DNA of 64,000 nt from Sycobia sp. Sy_11 (taxonomy: Eukaryota; Arthropoda; Insecta; Hymenoptera; Epichrysomallidae): the NCBI GenBank assembly GCA_018907035.1, contig JACCIC010000274.1, positions 79,501 to 143,500 on the forward strand, given 5' to 3'. Positions 12,276 to 25,554 of the stretch are shown in pieces. The notes beneath the pieces are model-generated. The model was not told where the DNA came from. It was given only the letters and a program-made list of their open reading frames with translations, and did not search any database. Position numbers and translations under genes: made by a program. Positions within the stretch are counted from its first letter, which is position 1. Every line of letters begins with the position of its first letter.

Positions 12276-12278
<3 letters not shown>

Positions 12279-12339
<61 letters not shown>
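12279..12339. repeat. (AT)30 microsatellite
   Basis: Pure AT run of 61 bases. Confidence 0.97.
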
Positions 12340-12342
<3 letters not shown>

Positions 12343-13709
12343 ATGCGAGGGAGATGAGAGATGCGATGTACGCGTGACGCGGTTCAATACAGCGCTAGTA
12401 ATTGATCGACCTAGCGCATATTCTACAGGCGAATCGATCAGGAATTAGCTGCCTGTGTACCTATATATAAGAGCCATTATATGTTGGCATTTTGGATAAA
12501 TAGTTGGGATCCAATTAGGAACCGTTTCCCTAATAACCGGGCAGGCAGCGTTAAACGTATTTTTTCTCTCTGCTTTATCGTCGTGAAATGCGAGCTTCAT
12601 AAACGGCGTAACGGCGATCGAATAATTGACGGCTACTTTTCACAATAACTATTTTTATCAGCTTCGCCAGTGCCTGAATATCCCAGACTACGAGATGAAC
12701 TACATATTTGCTACTGTGCGTCACGTGCAGGAGGCTCGCTGAACAATCGTTTTTCACTGTCGAGCATTATATATAAATCCTTTATGTCGTAAGAAGTTGT
12801 TATTAAATCTTTCAATTGCTGGAGGCAGATAGAGTTATAGTTAAAATAGAAAATTATAGTTAAATCAACGTCTACGGAGTTTCGTTTGATGCTTTCTGAG
12901 TGATGAATATTCTTCCTTGTTGGTAATGTTGGTTGGAATCATATCTGATCGAGTATAAAAGATAAGGGAATATACGTAAAGACAACACGTGTGTGATACC
13001 AGCCTGTATTCACTTATATATCCTAGTTATTTTGAACAACTTAATCATACTTTTTGAATGATTAATCATGAAACTTTAACCGTTTCTGATGTCTGTTTGT
13101 TTTTAATTAATTAATCATTTTCAAACACTATGAAAACAGTTATAGAATTAAGTTCAATATTAAAAATCACACAGAATAAATAAACACTCTTATAAGCAGT
13201 CAGAGCAGTGGTAATACAATTACAAAATGTAAACTAAAGTAAAGTCTAGGTGGATCGTGTCGAATTTTCGTCAACGTTCAATACTGAACATTGTAATGAA
13301 GAAATTTTCAATAATATTATTACAAGCGATTTTAGAGCGTCGATGTAATAATGCGATAATAAGTAAATATTAATTGCATAATCAGCAATTTATTATGAAT
13401 ATGATATGTGAATTGATCATGATACAATGTAAATCAAAATCTCGGTAGCTCGAGCCACAACTGTACTAAGCAATGCATTATCTAGACCACCACTAGATGG
13501 CCACTCGCTGTTTTTTTTAACAAAAATGTTTTCCGGTCCCTTGCAGAAAATACAACTCTTTGTTTATATTCCCTCTTTAAGCGTCATAAAATCAGCCGGA
13601 ATAAACTCAAAGTAACTTTTAACAGAGCTCTAGTGCACTTTCTTTAGCGACAGGTTCAATTTTCAGATCGTGTTCATACACATTTTAAAGACTGCGGCTT
13701 TTCCATTCC

Positions 13710-13710
<1 letters not shown>
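12340..13710. other. AT-rich unique spacer
   Basis: No supported gene. It contains the CTCF-like core at 13490. TTGCAG at 13543-13548 resembles an acceptor but is not followed by a long open frame. Confidence 0.55.
13490..13501 (+). promoter_or_regulatory. CTCF-core-like motif, exact core match
   Basis: CCACTAGATGGC matches CCASYAGRKGGC at all twelve positions. The CACTAGATGGC form is also close to the CTCF core described in Drosophila. It lies in AT-rich DNA. Confidence 0.45.

Positions 13711-13714
<4 letters not shown>

Positions 13715-13766
<52 letters not shown>
13715..13766. repeat. (TC)26 microsatellite
   Basis: Pure TC run at the upstream edge of a small GC-rich block (13790-14110). 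Confidence 0.96.
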
Positions 13767-13770
<4 letters not shown>

Positions 13771-13789
13771 ATACAGTGTACAATATGCA

Positions 13790-15420
13790 ACGGAATATTT
13801 ATAGAGACCCGACACCGCGCCATGCGTCTTCAACCGCTCACCCATCGCTTCCTTCCGCCGCGCCCGCCGTGCGGTTCTTCGCGGCAAGAGCGGCTCCTCA
13901 GGAAGCCGTCGATCTCGTGCACGAGCTACGACGCATATGCGCTAATGCGAGGCGAGACAGCAAGTCCGCGGATTCCTTTCCGACCCCCTGTGCATTTTTG
14001 AAATAACAGTTCTGGGAATCCATAACTGTTGGACGGCATCGCGAGTGAAACGGGAGGATGTCCCAACCCCGCCCTCCCCCCTTTCAGCTACAGGAAGGCA
14101 CTCTTGTGCTTCGGTTATAATTGACGCGCTATTTCACGCCGTATACATCGGTTTACTAATTTTAACAGCACCGAACACCTGTAGAGTCACAATGTCGAAT
14201 CCTCGAGGCGTTTCATGAAATGCCAGAGATTATATATAGGCTCGAATGTGCATAGGCGCACGCGCGCGCGCGCGCAGTATTAATCGTCCCTCCTTGTCAA
14301 ACCAGTTTTTTTTTCTTCTTCTACGTGTTTTTTTCTTCCTGTTTTTTTTTACATGTATATAGGCCCATATTTTCACTTTTAAAATTAATGGCTCGAATTT
14401 CAATGACGGGCGCGCGATTCGGAAAACTGTTGGAAACTTTTCCTTTTTCCTCTTCGGCTCTTTAACGACGCGCACGGAATTCGATAGCGCGGATAATTTA
14501 TCGGTATAGATTATATATTGGGTATAAGAGGTCAGTCGCTAATGCCGCTCGTGTAACTGGTAATAACCTAGAATCAGTCTTAGAGCTTATTTTCGAAATT
14601 ATCGGGGAAGTTATAACTTCGAGAATGGAATTAAATAAAACAGAGTCTAATTCTATAATTCGATTTCAGAATTAAATCCAGGAAAATATAAATTGTCCAC
14701 GGTATATAGTTTTCTTCATTCAATGCCTTCATCATTAGCTTGGTAAAACAACGATGAGTCATTCACAATTGCAGCGTCCATTTGATGTTACAGTTGCCGA
14801 AAATTAGAAAAATTCTACAAGAAATGCTTGAATATAAAGTGTTATTTGTCCATGGTGCAAAAAAAAAACTTTGTATGTTGATCGATACGTAAGAGTAACT
14901 CATATATAATATAAGATACGATGCCTAGAAAAAATGCCAAAACGAATGATTGCCTATGAAAACGTCAACATTTTTCATTGTCCCAAATTTAGACTTCCGA
15001 TACAGATTTTCTTTAGAATAAATTTCTGTATTAATTTACTTAGGTTAACCGCATTTAGAATACGTTAAAGTCACAAATTTTACTTGAACGACGGCCCGCT
15101 TCACAGATTTATACGGATATTGGCTTCTGAATAACCGAAACCCCCGTTGCAATCTGACGGTACTTAATTTCGTGATAGCATCTATAATTCTCATCATTGC
15201 ACATAAAAGCGTATTATCATGATTTTCGCATTAGCTGTGAATTTTTGGCGATGGGCAGCGCTACCTCGTCAGTAACATAGTTTCTAAATCGAATCTATTC
15301 AATTATCCCGTCGGCGTGTGTTGTATTAAATTTTTTTCAAAATCTAATAACCGACGAAGCGCGACTTTCTCATCTTTTTGCTCGAAATTCTCGGGGCTCC
15401 CAATCCTACCGTACGTACAG
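13790..15420. other. GC-rich block then AT-rich spacer
   Basis: A GC-rich segment to about 14110 (76-codon frame at 13776-14006, Ala/Arg-rich, no domain), a (GC)8 run at 14261-14276, then AT-rich unique DNA. The only part worth noting is the short open stretch at 15088-15222, listed separately. Confidence 0.45.
15088..15222 (+). CDS. weak candidate 3'-terminal exon, possible membrane segment
   Basis: Forty-four open codons run to a TGA at 15220-15222, without an ATG. CTTCACAG at 15099-15106 could be a splice acceptor. The translation is not repetitive and ends in a hydrophobic stretch containing VLNFVIASIILIIA, which could be a membrane helix. There is no recognisable family and the length is within chance. 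Function unknown. Confidence 0.1.
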   Translation, partial: TTARFTDLYGYWLLNNRNPRCNLTVLNFVIASIILIIAHKSVLS

Positions 15421-16831
15421 TGTCGTATTTTCTCTCCGTCGTTTTATAGAATGCTTCGACATGTGAAATAGATTTTATTGACGTCGTTCGACGGACAACC
15501 CTCCCGGCAATCGCTCGTTACGCCCCCGTTCCCCGCCATGGAAAAAACGATATATAAACACGAGGATGCGTATTCTTCATGATCGACGACGCAGAAAGTA
15601 TTCGAACGTCGTACACACATCGTATCTATCGTGTACGATAGACGGTATACTCGTGCGAGACGCTTATTCGATAAAGAAAAAAAAAAAAACACCGATAAAT
15701 GCTGTGTCAATACACGAGTATAACTCTATACAACACTCCGTGTTTTTAGTCGGATAAAAAACCAACCCCCGTGTAGTTACACGGTGTAACCAAAATTTTT
15801 TTTTTTTTCCCAACCATCCTTCAGCGGCAACCGAAAAATTATCCATCCCATTCTCTATCCCCCGGCGGTTTCCTCCCGGCGAAAGAAAAGTTCGAGCTTC
15901 TACCAATGTGTCGAACTCGCCCCCTCCCCGCTCCACCTCGCCACTACTAATTAATCCGGGCATTACACGCTCGATATTATCCACCACGTGTATTAATTAT
16001 ATAATGCCGCGGAAGACGGGCGCGCGTTATTTATAATCAACGTTCGATCGTCACGCACGAGTCCGCTCAGCGCCGAAAGCACCGTTAACCGTGCAACACC
16101 ATATATATATATATATATACGCGTACGATGTCATCCTGAACTAGCGTCGATCTCTCGATTATACACAGGCACTCGATGTAAACGCGTTTTCCCTCTCGAG
16201 CCAGCCGCCAGCCTTGATCGTCTCCTTCTCCTCCCCCCCCCCCCCACCATGACCAACACTCTGTCTCGTTCAGCGTATACGCGTATGCTATATACGCGCG
16301 CATATATCTTCCGCTCACCACGGGAGACTGTATATAGATCGTTTAGCGTGCGCATACCTGTAATATGGAAATTGCGTCCCGCGGTGCGCGCCCCCCCCCC
16401 TCATTCCAATCTTCGCCCTCCTCTTCCGGAATGCGCGCGTACCCCGAGAGCGCGGAATCCGATCGCGCTGCAAGTGTCCATATATTTATATATATATATA
16501 TATACACGTGCATAGACGACATTCGATTATTGCAACCGGTCGGAATCGATTTGTTTGTTAAGGCGAACGTTTTAATAGAAGCCGGTGCGCGGGGTGCCGC
16601 TCGCATTTTACACGCGCGCGCGCGCGCGCGGATTCGCGTATGCGCATGTACATATGCGCATTTATGGACGCGCACCGTCTATCTTACTTTTAATTGGGGC
16701 GGTTTATACAATTATATATTTACATACTATGCTCGATGGCGCGGGATATGATTTGTGGAGGCGGCACTGCGGGGATTGCGCGCCCGTACTTATATAGCAT
16801 GCTCCCGCCTATATTTACCGATTGGTGACTC

Positions 16832-16839
<8 letters not shown>
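15421..16839. other. GC-rich mosaic block
   Basis: CpG-rich DNA with short TA runs (16101-16119, 16487-16504), a C12 run at 16232-16246, a (CG)n run at 16611-16630 and an A12 run near 15680. Frames on both strands (16085-16797) overlap extensively and look like chance frames. No gene supported. Confidence 0.45.

Positions 16840-16895
<56 letters not shown>
16840..16895. repeat. (AT)28 microsatellite
   Basis: Pure AT run of 56 bases. Confidence 0.97.
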
Positions 16896-16896
<1 letters not shown>

Positions 16897-17117
16897 GATT
16901 ACGCTAGGTATTCGCGACGGCAGATGGTAGAGAGGAGATGATATAAATTACCTTGGCGGCCGGAGGAAAGAAGGGGGTGGAATGGGGTATCGCATTTTCA
17001 CGTATATATACATATAGTGGGAGAAAGATAGGAGAAATCACCAATGGATATGCGCTGTAAAATTGCGCGCGCGATGTCAATATTTTTCGTTAAATATACG
17101 CGACAGTTTATGAAGAA

Positions 17118-18522
<1,405 letters not shown>

Positions 18523-18527
18523 GAGAG

Positions 18528-18570
<43 letters not shown>
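18523..18570. repeat. (GA)n with one interruption
   Basis: Pure GA apart from a C at 18530. Confidence 0.95.
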
Positions 18571-18571
<1 letters not shown>

Positions 18572-18863
18572 GCATTTACGTACATAATAGACGCCTCAAG
18601 GGGATGAGAAAGTCGGATTTAGTTTAGTCGACGGCGGACTCCCGGCTGAGTTAAATATTGCGGCGGTAGGCGTTCTCGTCGTTCACAATGAGGATGGAGG
18701 GTTCGCTCGGGAGTGGAACGAGGCGGATAAGCGGGAGGAGGAGAAAAGAAAGTCACCCGACTTCGATGATGACTGGTTCGAACGTCGGCGGGGCGAGAGG
18801 GGAGGATCCGGGGGGGCGAGGGGTATCCCCGATTGGCTCTTTGATTTATTCGCGTATTCTCCA

Positions 18864-18865
<2 letters not shown>

Positions 18866-18914
<49 letters not shown>
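18866..18914. repeat. (TA)24 microsatellite
   Basis: Pure TA run between GC-rich flanks. Confidence 0.97.
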
Positions 18915-18916
<2 letters not shown>

Positions 18917-19087
18917 TCGCAGCGCATCGCGTGGCGAATTCACTCTCCAGGGTAGTGTTACCGCTTGCCTGGCTTTTCGTAGAAAACCTACCCGAAATCG
19001 CGTATATATCGGTTCGCCCCCTCCTTTCCATCTTCGGTCTCGGTCCTTGGCTGAACGACAGAATTGAATCCCCGTGCGCTCGAGTCG

Positions 19088-19091
<4 letters not shown>

Positions 19092-19134
<43 letters not shown>
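19092..19134. repeat. (TA)21 microsatellite
   Basis: Pure TA run. Confidence 0.97.
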
Positions 19135-19135
<1 letters not shown>

Positions 19136-19787
19136 TAGAATAATAACAAAATACGACAGTACTCATATATAGACACATGGCTCGCGCAGTTAGTTCGGCG
19201 GAAGGATAAATTTATCATAAAGCATGTGCAGTAATCGCGGGGACGCTGAGCATTTTCTTAATCGAATGAAAACTCATGCATCTGTCACGCTCTATATACG
19301 TACGAATTTACAATGATATGCTGTCAACTTAACTTTTATTACAGACGCGCGCGTTTATACACAGACGCATACTAATACATTGATCTCAGTGGCGCGAACC
19401 CCCATACACACACCCGCGCGCGTACAGACGCTCAGTTTATATAATACAGGGAAAAGCGATTATCAATTAATTAATAAAATAAAAATATATAATTTTGTAG
19501 TTTTTGTGCCGCAAATAGTTTCTAATTTATCTGATTATTATTATATTGTACGTCACTTAATATAATTTAAAGATAACTTTTAATTGATGTATTGTATCAT
19601 TGTATATTCCCCATTAATTTTTACACATATTTACAATAAACCTATATTATAATGTACTTTTATGACGCATATTATCGTAAACTCATACTCAAATTTTTAT
19701 GGTTACCCAGACGAAAACGTGCCACGCGTCACATCGCAGGTCTAATGATCGAGTGGGTACAGAATTGCAGCCCCCCCTGGCGTTCGA

Positions 19788-19812
19788 TCTCTCTCTCTCT
19801 CTCTCTCTCTCT
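19788..19812. repeat. (TC)12 microsatellite
   Basis: Pure TC run. Confidence 0.92.
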
Positions 19813-19996
19813 GTCCTGCTGCCTCCACGAATAGAGCAATTTACAACTTCCTGCGATTAACAGGTTGTAATATAATTGTTCCGCGGTTCCCCTTAAGATC
19901 GCTTGCAACGATTTTGCTTGGGGGAGATAAGGATCGATGTATAGATAAACTTATTTGTATCTTTTTGTGTAAAAAAATAAATTATATAGTCTTTAT

Positions 19997-20000
<4 letters not shown>

Positions 20001-20046
<46 letters not shown>

Positions 20047-20061
20047 TATATACATATATAT
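20001..20061. repeat. (TA)n with two C interruptions
   Basis: TA alternation broken at 20041 and 20053. Confidence 0.94.
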
Positions 20062-20480
20062 TGCAAAGCAACAAAAATAATATAGAAGTCTAGTTTCTAT
20101 GGGAAATATATTTTCTTTAGTGATATATCGGTGTTCTCCACAATCAAAGGTATACTAACAGAAAAAAGTCGCAGTAACGTCTAAATTTTTTTAAAAACAT
20201 TATTACAGAAATATTTTACATATAGCGTAGATTAAAAATACAAATAAAATAACTAGCTCCATATTTAGCAAAGGATCTGTCAGTCGCTAAGAGTGAGAGA
20301 AAGGAGGGTGGAGATGTGGGGATGAACGTTAGATTGGTCGATGTAGTTTAACATGTATTCATTTTCTATTATTAGAAATTATCTGAAAAATTTCAAGGAT
20401 ATAAAGACCAGGAAAGAGAAAGCTAGAGAGAGAGATATAGTGAAAAATTTGGTCGGTACGTACAAAATAGAACTCGTCAG

Positions 20481-20846
20481 GTGTGCTCCCGCGCGCCCCA
20501 ATGAAATTGCCCGCGGAGAATTTACTTATTTTACAGGACCTATCTATACGATGTACCCGTGCGTATAAAGTGTGTAAAGCCTCGCTTAACGAATGGGCTT
20601 GTAAAAATTCAAATTTTCTCCGCGCCGCGGTACACGCTGTATACGAAATTACTTGTGGTCGTTGCGTTTACTTCACGCCGACTCTCCCTTCCTCCACCCC
20701 TCTCTCTCTCTCTCTCTCATTCCCTCTCTCGATTAAGTCGTAAAACGGTCCCGCGGCCACCCGCACCGCAAGCGCTCCGGCTATAAGCGCGGCGCTTTTA
20801 GTTTCCTCCCGCCGGCTCTCGCTCCTACCGTCCTCTCTTTACCGTA
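20481..20846. other. GC-rich segment upstream of the 20.9 kb frame
   Basis: CpG-rich, with a TC run at 20702-20718. A plus frame (20483-20743) carries a non-repetitive stretch including SLNEWACKNSNFLRAAVHAV before it enters the TC run. It could be part of an exon, but no splice sites or homology support it. Confidence 0.3.
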
Positions 20847-20858
20847 TATATATAGGGA
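20847..20858 (+). promoter_or_regulatory. TATA-like box
   Basis: TATATATATAGG stands about 33 to 43 bases ahead of the ATG at 20890, in otherwise GC-rich DNA. ACGCAGTA at 20879-20886 is placed where an initiator would be. If used, the leader would be only about ten bases. TA runs are so common in this window that the motif alone is weak. Confidence 0.25.
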
Positions 20859-20889
20859 ATACGCGCAGTAAACGCCCTACGCAGTAAAA

Positions 20890-21510
20890 ATGGACAGCTT
20901 TTTTCTTTACGTACCGCGCACGCAATGGATGCCGGCGCATATCCCAGAATCGAGGTCTCGTGTCGCTAATACACTTTCATCGGCTAGTAAAATTTTAGCG
21001 CAATATTCCGCGGTAAACCTTTCTCGTACGCATAGATTACATAAAATATTAATTTTATGGAAACAAGCGCAAAGTATATGTATATATATATATATCGATT
21101 CAAAAAAGTTGATGGGAATGAATCACTTTGTTAGCTTAATATTTTTAAATAATTTAAGAAAAAAATTTTTGCTTAAATTCGACGACAATGGCTTCTTGGA
21201 GTGGATGTTTTCGTCGTGGACTGACGATGGCAGATACGATATTTTTATGCAAATACAAGACGAGCCCTTGATCATACATACTCGAATGTTACTTTTAAAA
21301 AAAGGCAATTTTCAATATCTCGATGGGAAATTGGCAATCGAAAGGGAGACGGAAAGTTTATTGCCGGATCGGGTTGTTGGGCTCAATAAGCTGTATAATA
21401 AAAGTGAAAGCGAGTACAAAAATACAGAGGGCTGTACATATGGAATTCGGCATCGGAGTATCAATAATGACACACTTGTGCTCGAATATAGATGTATTTA
21501 CGACCGATAA
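20890..21510 (+). CDS. 206-residue open frame, function unknown
   Basis: The longest frame in the window that is not built from microsatellite sequence. ATG at 20890 is in a favourable context (AAAAATGG) and TAA ends at 21510. Residues 1-60 are Ser/Arg-rich. Residues 63-69 are a small TA-repeat insertion (Ile-Cys-Ile-Tyr-Ile). There is a hydrophobic stretch near 78-87 (HFVSLIFLNN). The C-terminal half is acidic and aromatic (includes FDDNGFLEWMFSSWTDDGRY), with Cys near the end in ECTYG-like and YRCIYDR contexts (GCTYG here). No signal peptide and no family I recognise. It may be an intronless gene, a decayed mobile or viral-derived gene, or a chance frame; the length argues against chance in AT-rich DNA. 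Confidence 0.35.
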   Translation: MDSFFLYVPRTQWMPAHIPESRSRVANTLSSASKILAQYSAVNLSRTHRLHKILILWKQAQSICIYIYIDSKKLMGMNHFVSLIFLNNLRKKFLLKFDDNGFLEWMFSSWTDDGRYDIFMQIQDEPLIIHTRMLLLKKGNFQYLDGKLAIERETESLLPDRVVGLNKLYNKSESEYKNTEGCTYGIRHRSINNDTLVLEYRCIYDR

Positions 21511-22028
21511 AAAGTAAACTTGACGCTCGCCGTACGACGAAATCACGAAAATCGATGTGGCTAAAGAAAACTAATGCTTTTTCGCTTTTTTTTGTTGTTC
21601 AGAGCAGGAATTGGGGATTTCCAGGTCAAAGGCGGAAATTCGATCGTACAACGGGATAAATAAGAAGAACCCAGAACCACATACTTATATAGGATGACCT
21701 TGACCTTAGTAAAATATATATATATATATATATATTAAGCAGTGCTCAGAAGGTCCGTATTTGCACGAATATTCGCTCCCGCGCGATATTTAGGATCACC
21801 GAGAAATGTTTTTTGTTTTGTTTTTCTTTTGTTCTTTTTTTCTTTTTAGTTTCTGCCTATACTAATAAGCTCGACCAGGGGCGCCCATAAAAAGTAATAT
21901 AATAACATAGAACCGAGCGGGCAAAATATACGTATTAAAATTAAACATTCGGTAATCGTTGGGCAACGCCCCGCGAAGCATAAGACCTCCCAAAAAGCCA
22001 GCGGTGGCCTGCCGGGGCGAGAGAAAGG

Positions 22029-22030
<2 letters not shown>
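21511..22030. other. spacer downstream of the 20.9 kb frame
   Basis: TTGTTGTTCAG at 21592-21602 is a good acceptor-like site. It is followed by about 32 open codons in one frame ending at the TGA at 21696-21698, but no matching upstream donor in phase was found. A short TA run lies at 21714-21735 and a T-rich run at 21808-21850. Confidence 0.35.
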
Positions 22031-22076
<46 letters not shown>

Positions 22077-22084
22077 AGAGAGAG
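22031..22084. repeat. (AG)n microsatellite
   Basis: AG run with a single AA interruption near 22072, continuing as AG-rich sequence to about 22130. Confidence 0.96.
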
Positions 22085-22291
22085 GGAGAGACAGGGAGAG
22101 ATAGTGATAGAGAGAAAGAGAAAGAGCCTAATGTTTCCATCCCTCTGGTGCAAGAATTCGAGAAAGAGAAACAGAAGAAAGAATTCGCGAAAAGAGAGAC
22201 AGAGATTGTAAGAAGACAGGCACTATGGGCGCACGTGCTCGCCCGCGCACACCTCCATCTCTTGTAATTTTCGGTGCTTTCGGAAATCTTT

Positions 22292-22294
<3 letters not shown>

Positions 22295-22352
<58 letters not shown>
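22295..22352. repeat. (TC)n followed by (AC)n
   Basis: TC run to 22340, then AC to 22352. It has the opposite purine/pyrimidine polarity to the GA arrays on either side. Confidence 0.96.
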
Positions 22353-22452
22353 TCTATGTATCTCTCTTTCTATCTCCCTCCAGCTCGAACGATCGTGCTT
22401 CTCATGGGTAATTACAGTGATCTCAGGCACAGGCAAATGTAGGCTCTTTTTA

Positions 22453-22454
22453 AA

Positions 22455-22517
<63 letters not shown>
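22453..22517. repeat. (GA)n microsatellite
   Basis: GA run of 65 bases with a single C at 22467. Confidence 0.96.
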
Positions 22518-22520
<3 letters not shown>

Positions 22521-23001
22521 TGAGGGAGAGAGATGGAGATATTGGGAGAGGCAGGTTATATACGAGAAGCGCTGAATGCTCCTGCGATGCGCGCTTTTGA
22601 GTTTCGAGCGCGGAAAGGTTGGAGGGGGGGGTGGAGGAGATTGCTTGAAAGTACGAGCCTCCACCGTGATGTTTTACTCGCGGGCCCGGCCATGTCAGGA
22701 GCCCGGTCAGAGGTTCTGACGGCAGCTCAAGTACTTTGTGCAGATATATATATAGAGGTGTGTGTTTGTGTGTGTGTGTGTGTGTGTGTATATATACACG
22801 AAATATCTGTAATTTTTTGAGGTTGAGGAAAAAAAATCAGAGAGCACCTCGACCATCGCACTAGCGCCAAAGGGTAATTAAAATGAAGGAGGGTTCCGTG
22901 CGTATGTCTTATGTAAATTATAATTAACGTCCGAGACTTGATAATCGCGCAAGTATGGAATTCGCGTTATTCTGATCTCGACCTCGTGAGTTTTTCAAAA
23001 C

Positions 23002-23003
<2 letters not shown>
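22518..23003. other. spacer with GT array
   Basis: G-run at 22624-22631, then a GT array at 22758-22790. No gene supported. Confidence 0.5.
22758..22790. repeat. (GT)n microsatellite
   Basis: GT run with one TT interruption near 22766. Confidence 0.93.

Positions 23004-23050
<47 letters not shown>
23004..23050. repeat. (AT)23 microsatellite
   Basis: Pure AT run. Confidence 0.97.
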
Positions 23051-23052
<2 letters not shown>

Positions 23053-23560
23053 CTTAATAAAGCACAATAACTTAATGGATACAATAATTCATTGCCGATG
23101 ATGCTCAAAATGACAATCATACATATTCGAGCCGTTCGGAATCGTCACTGATTTTAGGTGGAAACTCAACCGAACAGAACTCATGGCGATAACTTAATAG
23201 CGGAGTAACGTCAGTTAGATATATCATCAAAATGTTCATTATTCGTTGATACGAATGGGCTTGAGGCTCGCCTGGTAATCGAACAGTCTAAATCCACGAT
23301 ATCTGCTATATTTTTAGAAATCAGCATTTTCTATAAATAATAAATTTGGGCTTTCGAAATTACGCGAGCCTCGGCGAATGTTGCATAAGCCGTTCCTGGA
23401 ATCAATCCGTATAAGCAAACATCAGAAGCTCGACACAGGATACGAGCCGCGGTTCTTTCCCGCGAAGAGCGGAAGGCCGAAAATGCACGTAGGCAGGTTC
23501 TAGATGTATAATCAGTAGATACGGTCGTGTTTGGTTAGGCTGTGGAGCGCGATGCAAACG
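23051..23560. other. AT-rich spacer
   Basis: Unique DNA without a supported gene. Confidence 0.55.
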
Positions 23561-23569
23561 CGCGATTAG

Positions 23570-23570
<1 letters not shown>

Positions 23571-23597
<27 letters not shown>
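23571..23597. repeat. (TA)13 microsatellite
   Basis: Pure TA run. Confidence 0.94.
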
Positions 23598-23600
<3 letters not shown>

Positions 23601-23664
23601 AAGACGATCGTCGCAGCGACGGGGGGCCAATTTTGAAAGAAGAAGAAATGAGAGACACTCATGT

Positions 23665-23790
<126 letters not shown>

Positions 23791-23960
23791 CGTTATAGTC
23801 GTGTGCGTTATAAGCGGAGGACAATAAACCTTTCAGATGGACGGATAACGCACGAAAATAGTTCTGCTTTATATGCAAAGCGCGAACGAGCACGGGCCCT
23901 GGGCGCTTTTTATACGTTAGTAGCTATCAAGCTTACGAATTCATTTCTGTATAGGCGTTT

Positions 23961-23961
<1 letters not shown>

Positions 23962-24013
<52 letters not shown>
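23962..24013. repeat. (GT)26 microsatellite
   Basis: Pure GT run of 52 bases, 173 bases after the end of the AC array and complementary to it. Confidence 0.97.
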
Positions 24014-24014
<1 letters not shown>

Positions 24015-25554
24015 CCGCGCGCTCGTGTACGTCCGTTTGATGGACAGAAAGACACAAACATATGCAGAAAAAACACGTTTTTAGTTTACTCACCAACGGA
24101 AGTCATTCGCGTTGTACGGCTATAATATTATCGTAACAGCATCATTTATTATTTCATTGAGAATCTTCAAGAAAGTATTTTTATGATGATGTAAAATAAA
24201 ACGAAGCCCAGTGTAATGTATATGAAAATTTACATACTTTTATGAAGACAGCATATTACGGAATTTCCGTATATAATACTTTTATATTACTTTTATATTA
24301 TATATAAATTACTTTTGCTTTTACTACAAATTACAGTAAAAAAAAAAAAACGACTCGACTCGGTGAAAAAGTAATTCATAGAATATTTTTCTATCGATTA
24401 CTCTGGCTTACTACGCACGCTGTGCAAAGTGAAGCGCGTGAGGTAAACAATTTTTGTGTAAAAGCACTTTACCCATGGTTACGTTACTTAATTTCGTCAG
24501 AATTTGCAGCAGTAAATTCATTTTCAAACAATGATATTTCTAACTCATGATTGAACTTTACGCACGATCGTTCGATAATTCATTCTTCCACTATGGTAAA
24601 TTTACGTCGATAAAAATTTACGCACTAAGAGAACTATTACTATCGATCTATCCATATCCGTTTAGTATAGAAACTTTATTTTAGAAAAATTTCGATCAAT
24701 ACGACTTGGAATTCAAACTTTCTTGCCCTCAGTCCAGCCGAAATCCGTAATAAAAGTCAACAAAAAAAGCACCGTATAACGTAAAGATGATTAATTACGA
24801 AATTTATGCAACGTAATTGGAATCTTCGCCAAAATTCACGAATTAATACGGCCGAGGTATTCCACGCGCAGATTTGCATATTATCGAGCCCTCGCCCGGC
24901 GCGCAGGAGCGCACAGGATCGGTCTTTATAAGGTATCCGGGGGACGGGCGCATCTCGAAGTCTCATCTCGCGCGCGCTCGCGCGCGCGAACCTCTTTCGT
25001 GCGGGGCGCTCGCACTTTTATTCAGCGGGCCTCGTAAAAATTAAAAAAATCTAACAGAAATAAGAAAAATAAAAGGAGTATGGGAGAAATGAGCGAGTCG
25101 AGGAGAAGGAGGTAGGAGGAGAAGCAGAAAGAGGGGAGGGGCGCAAAAGTCGTTAGCCGCGTCTTATACGAGCTCTTACTTGGCGCGCGCGCGCGCGCTC
25201 ACGGCTTTAAAATAATTAAATACTTTCGGGGAAGCCGGTGTGCTCCCACGCGCTCCCGTAGCCCGCGCACGGGCGCTTTACGCACGCCCATTAATTTTTG
25301 ACGAAATCCACACAGGCGCGCGCGCGCGCGCGTACAACACATACACCTACACATACACATACACATACACTACATGTACAAGCTATGGCACTCAATCCGC
25401 GCTCTGATCCATGCAGAATTCGTTTCTTCGCGGACTCAAGTCATTCCGACGTTCTTATTTGAATATATATATATATATAGTGTTAAAAGCTAGATTTGAT
25501 CATAAATTTAGGACGTTCGAATGTACTACACAAGTGTATTTGAATGAAATGAAT
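24014..25554. other. AT-rich spacer with a GC-rich segment
   Basis: AT-rich to 24860. GC-rich from 24880 to 25330, with (GC)n runs at 24968-24989, 25180-25199 and 25316-25332. Then a CATACA-type hexanucleotide run (25338-25376) and a short TA run (25461-25479). GTGAGT on the minus strand at about 24088-24093 is a strong donor sequence, but the DNA before it has stops in all three frames. Confidence 0.45.
25338..25376. repeat. (ACATAC)n hexanucleotide repeat
   Basis: Roughly six imperfect copies directly after a GC-alternating run. Confidence 0.85.

Larger units (their letters stand above)
18571..20480. other. GC-rich block grading into AT-rich spacer
   Basis: CpG-rich to about 19110, with two TA arrays; then AT-rich with a TC run (19788-19812) and a long TA array at 20001. 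The frame 18688-19143 is driven by the two TA arrays. No gene supported. Confidence 0.45.

Noticed and set aside
18770..18795. GGTTCGAAC, resembling the B box of a tRNA gene
   Set aside because: No A box or foldable acceptor and anticodon stems nearby. Other TTCGAA occurrences (15598, 32862, 49343) failed likewise. No tRNA was found.
22128..22664. 178-codon minus frame with Ser-Leu and Arg-Glu runs
   Set aside because: Composed of TC and GA arrays; the remainder has no recognisable pattern.
24080..24130. Strong minus-strand donor GTTG|GTGAGTAAA
   Set aside because: Upstream sequence has stops in all three frames; could only be an untranslated exon, with no further support.
25338..25376. Spaced short repeats that might suggest a CRISPR-like array
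   Set aside because: A simple hexanucleotide microsatellite without unique spacers, in eukaryotic DNA.
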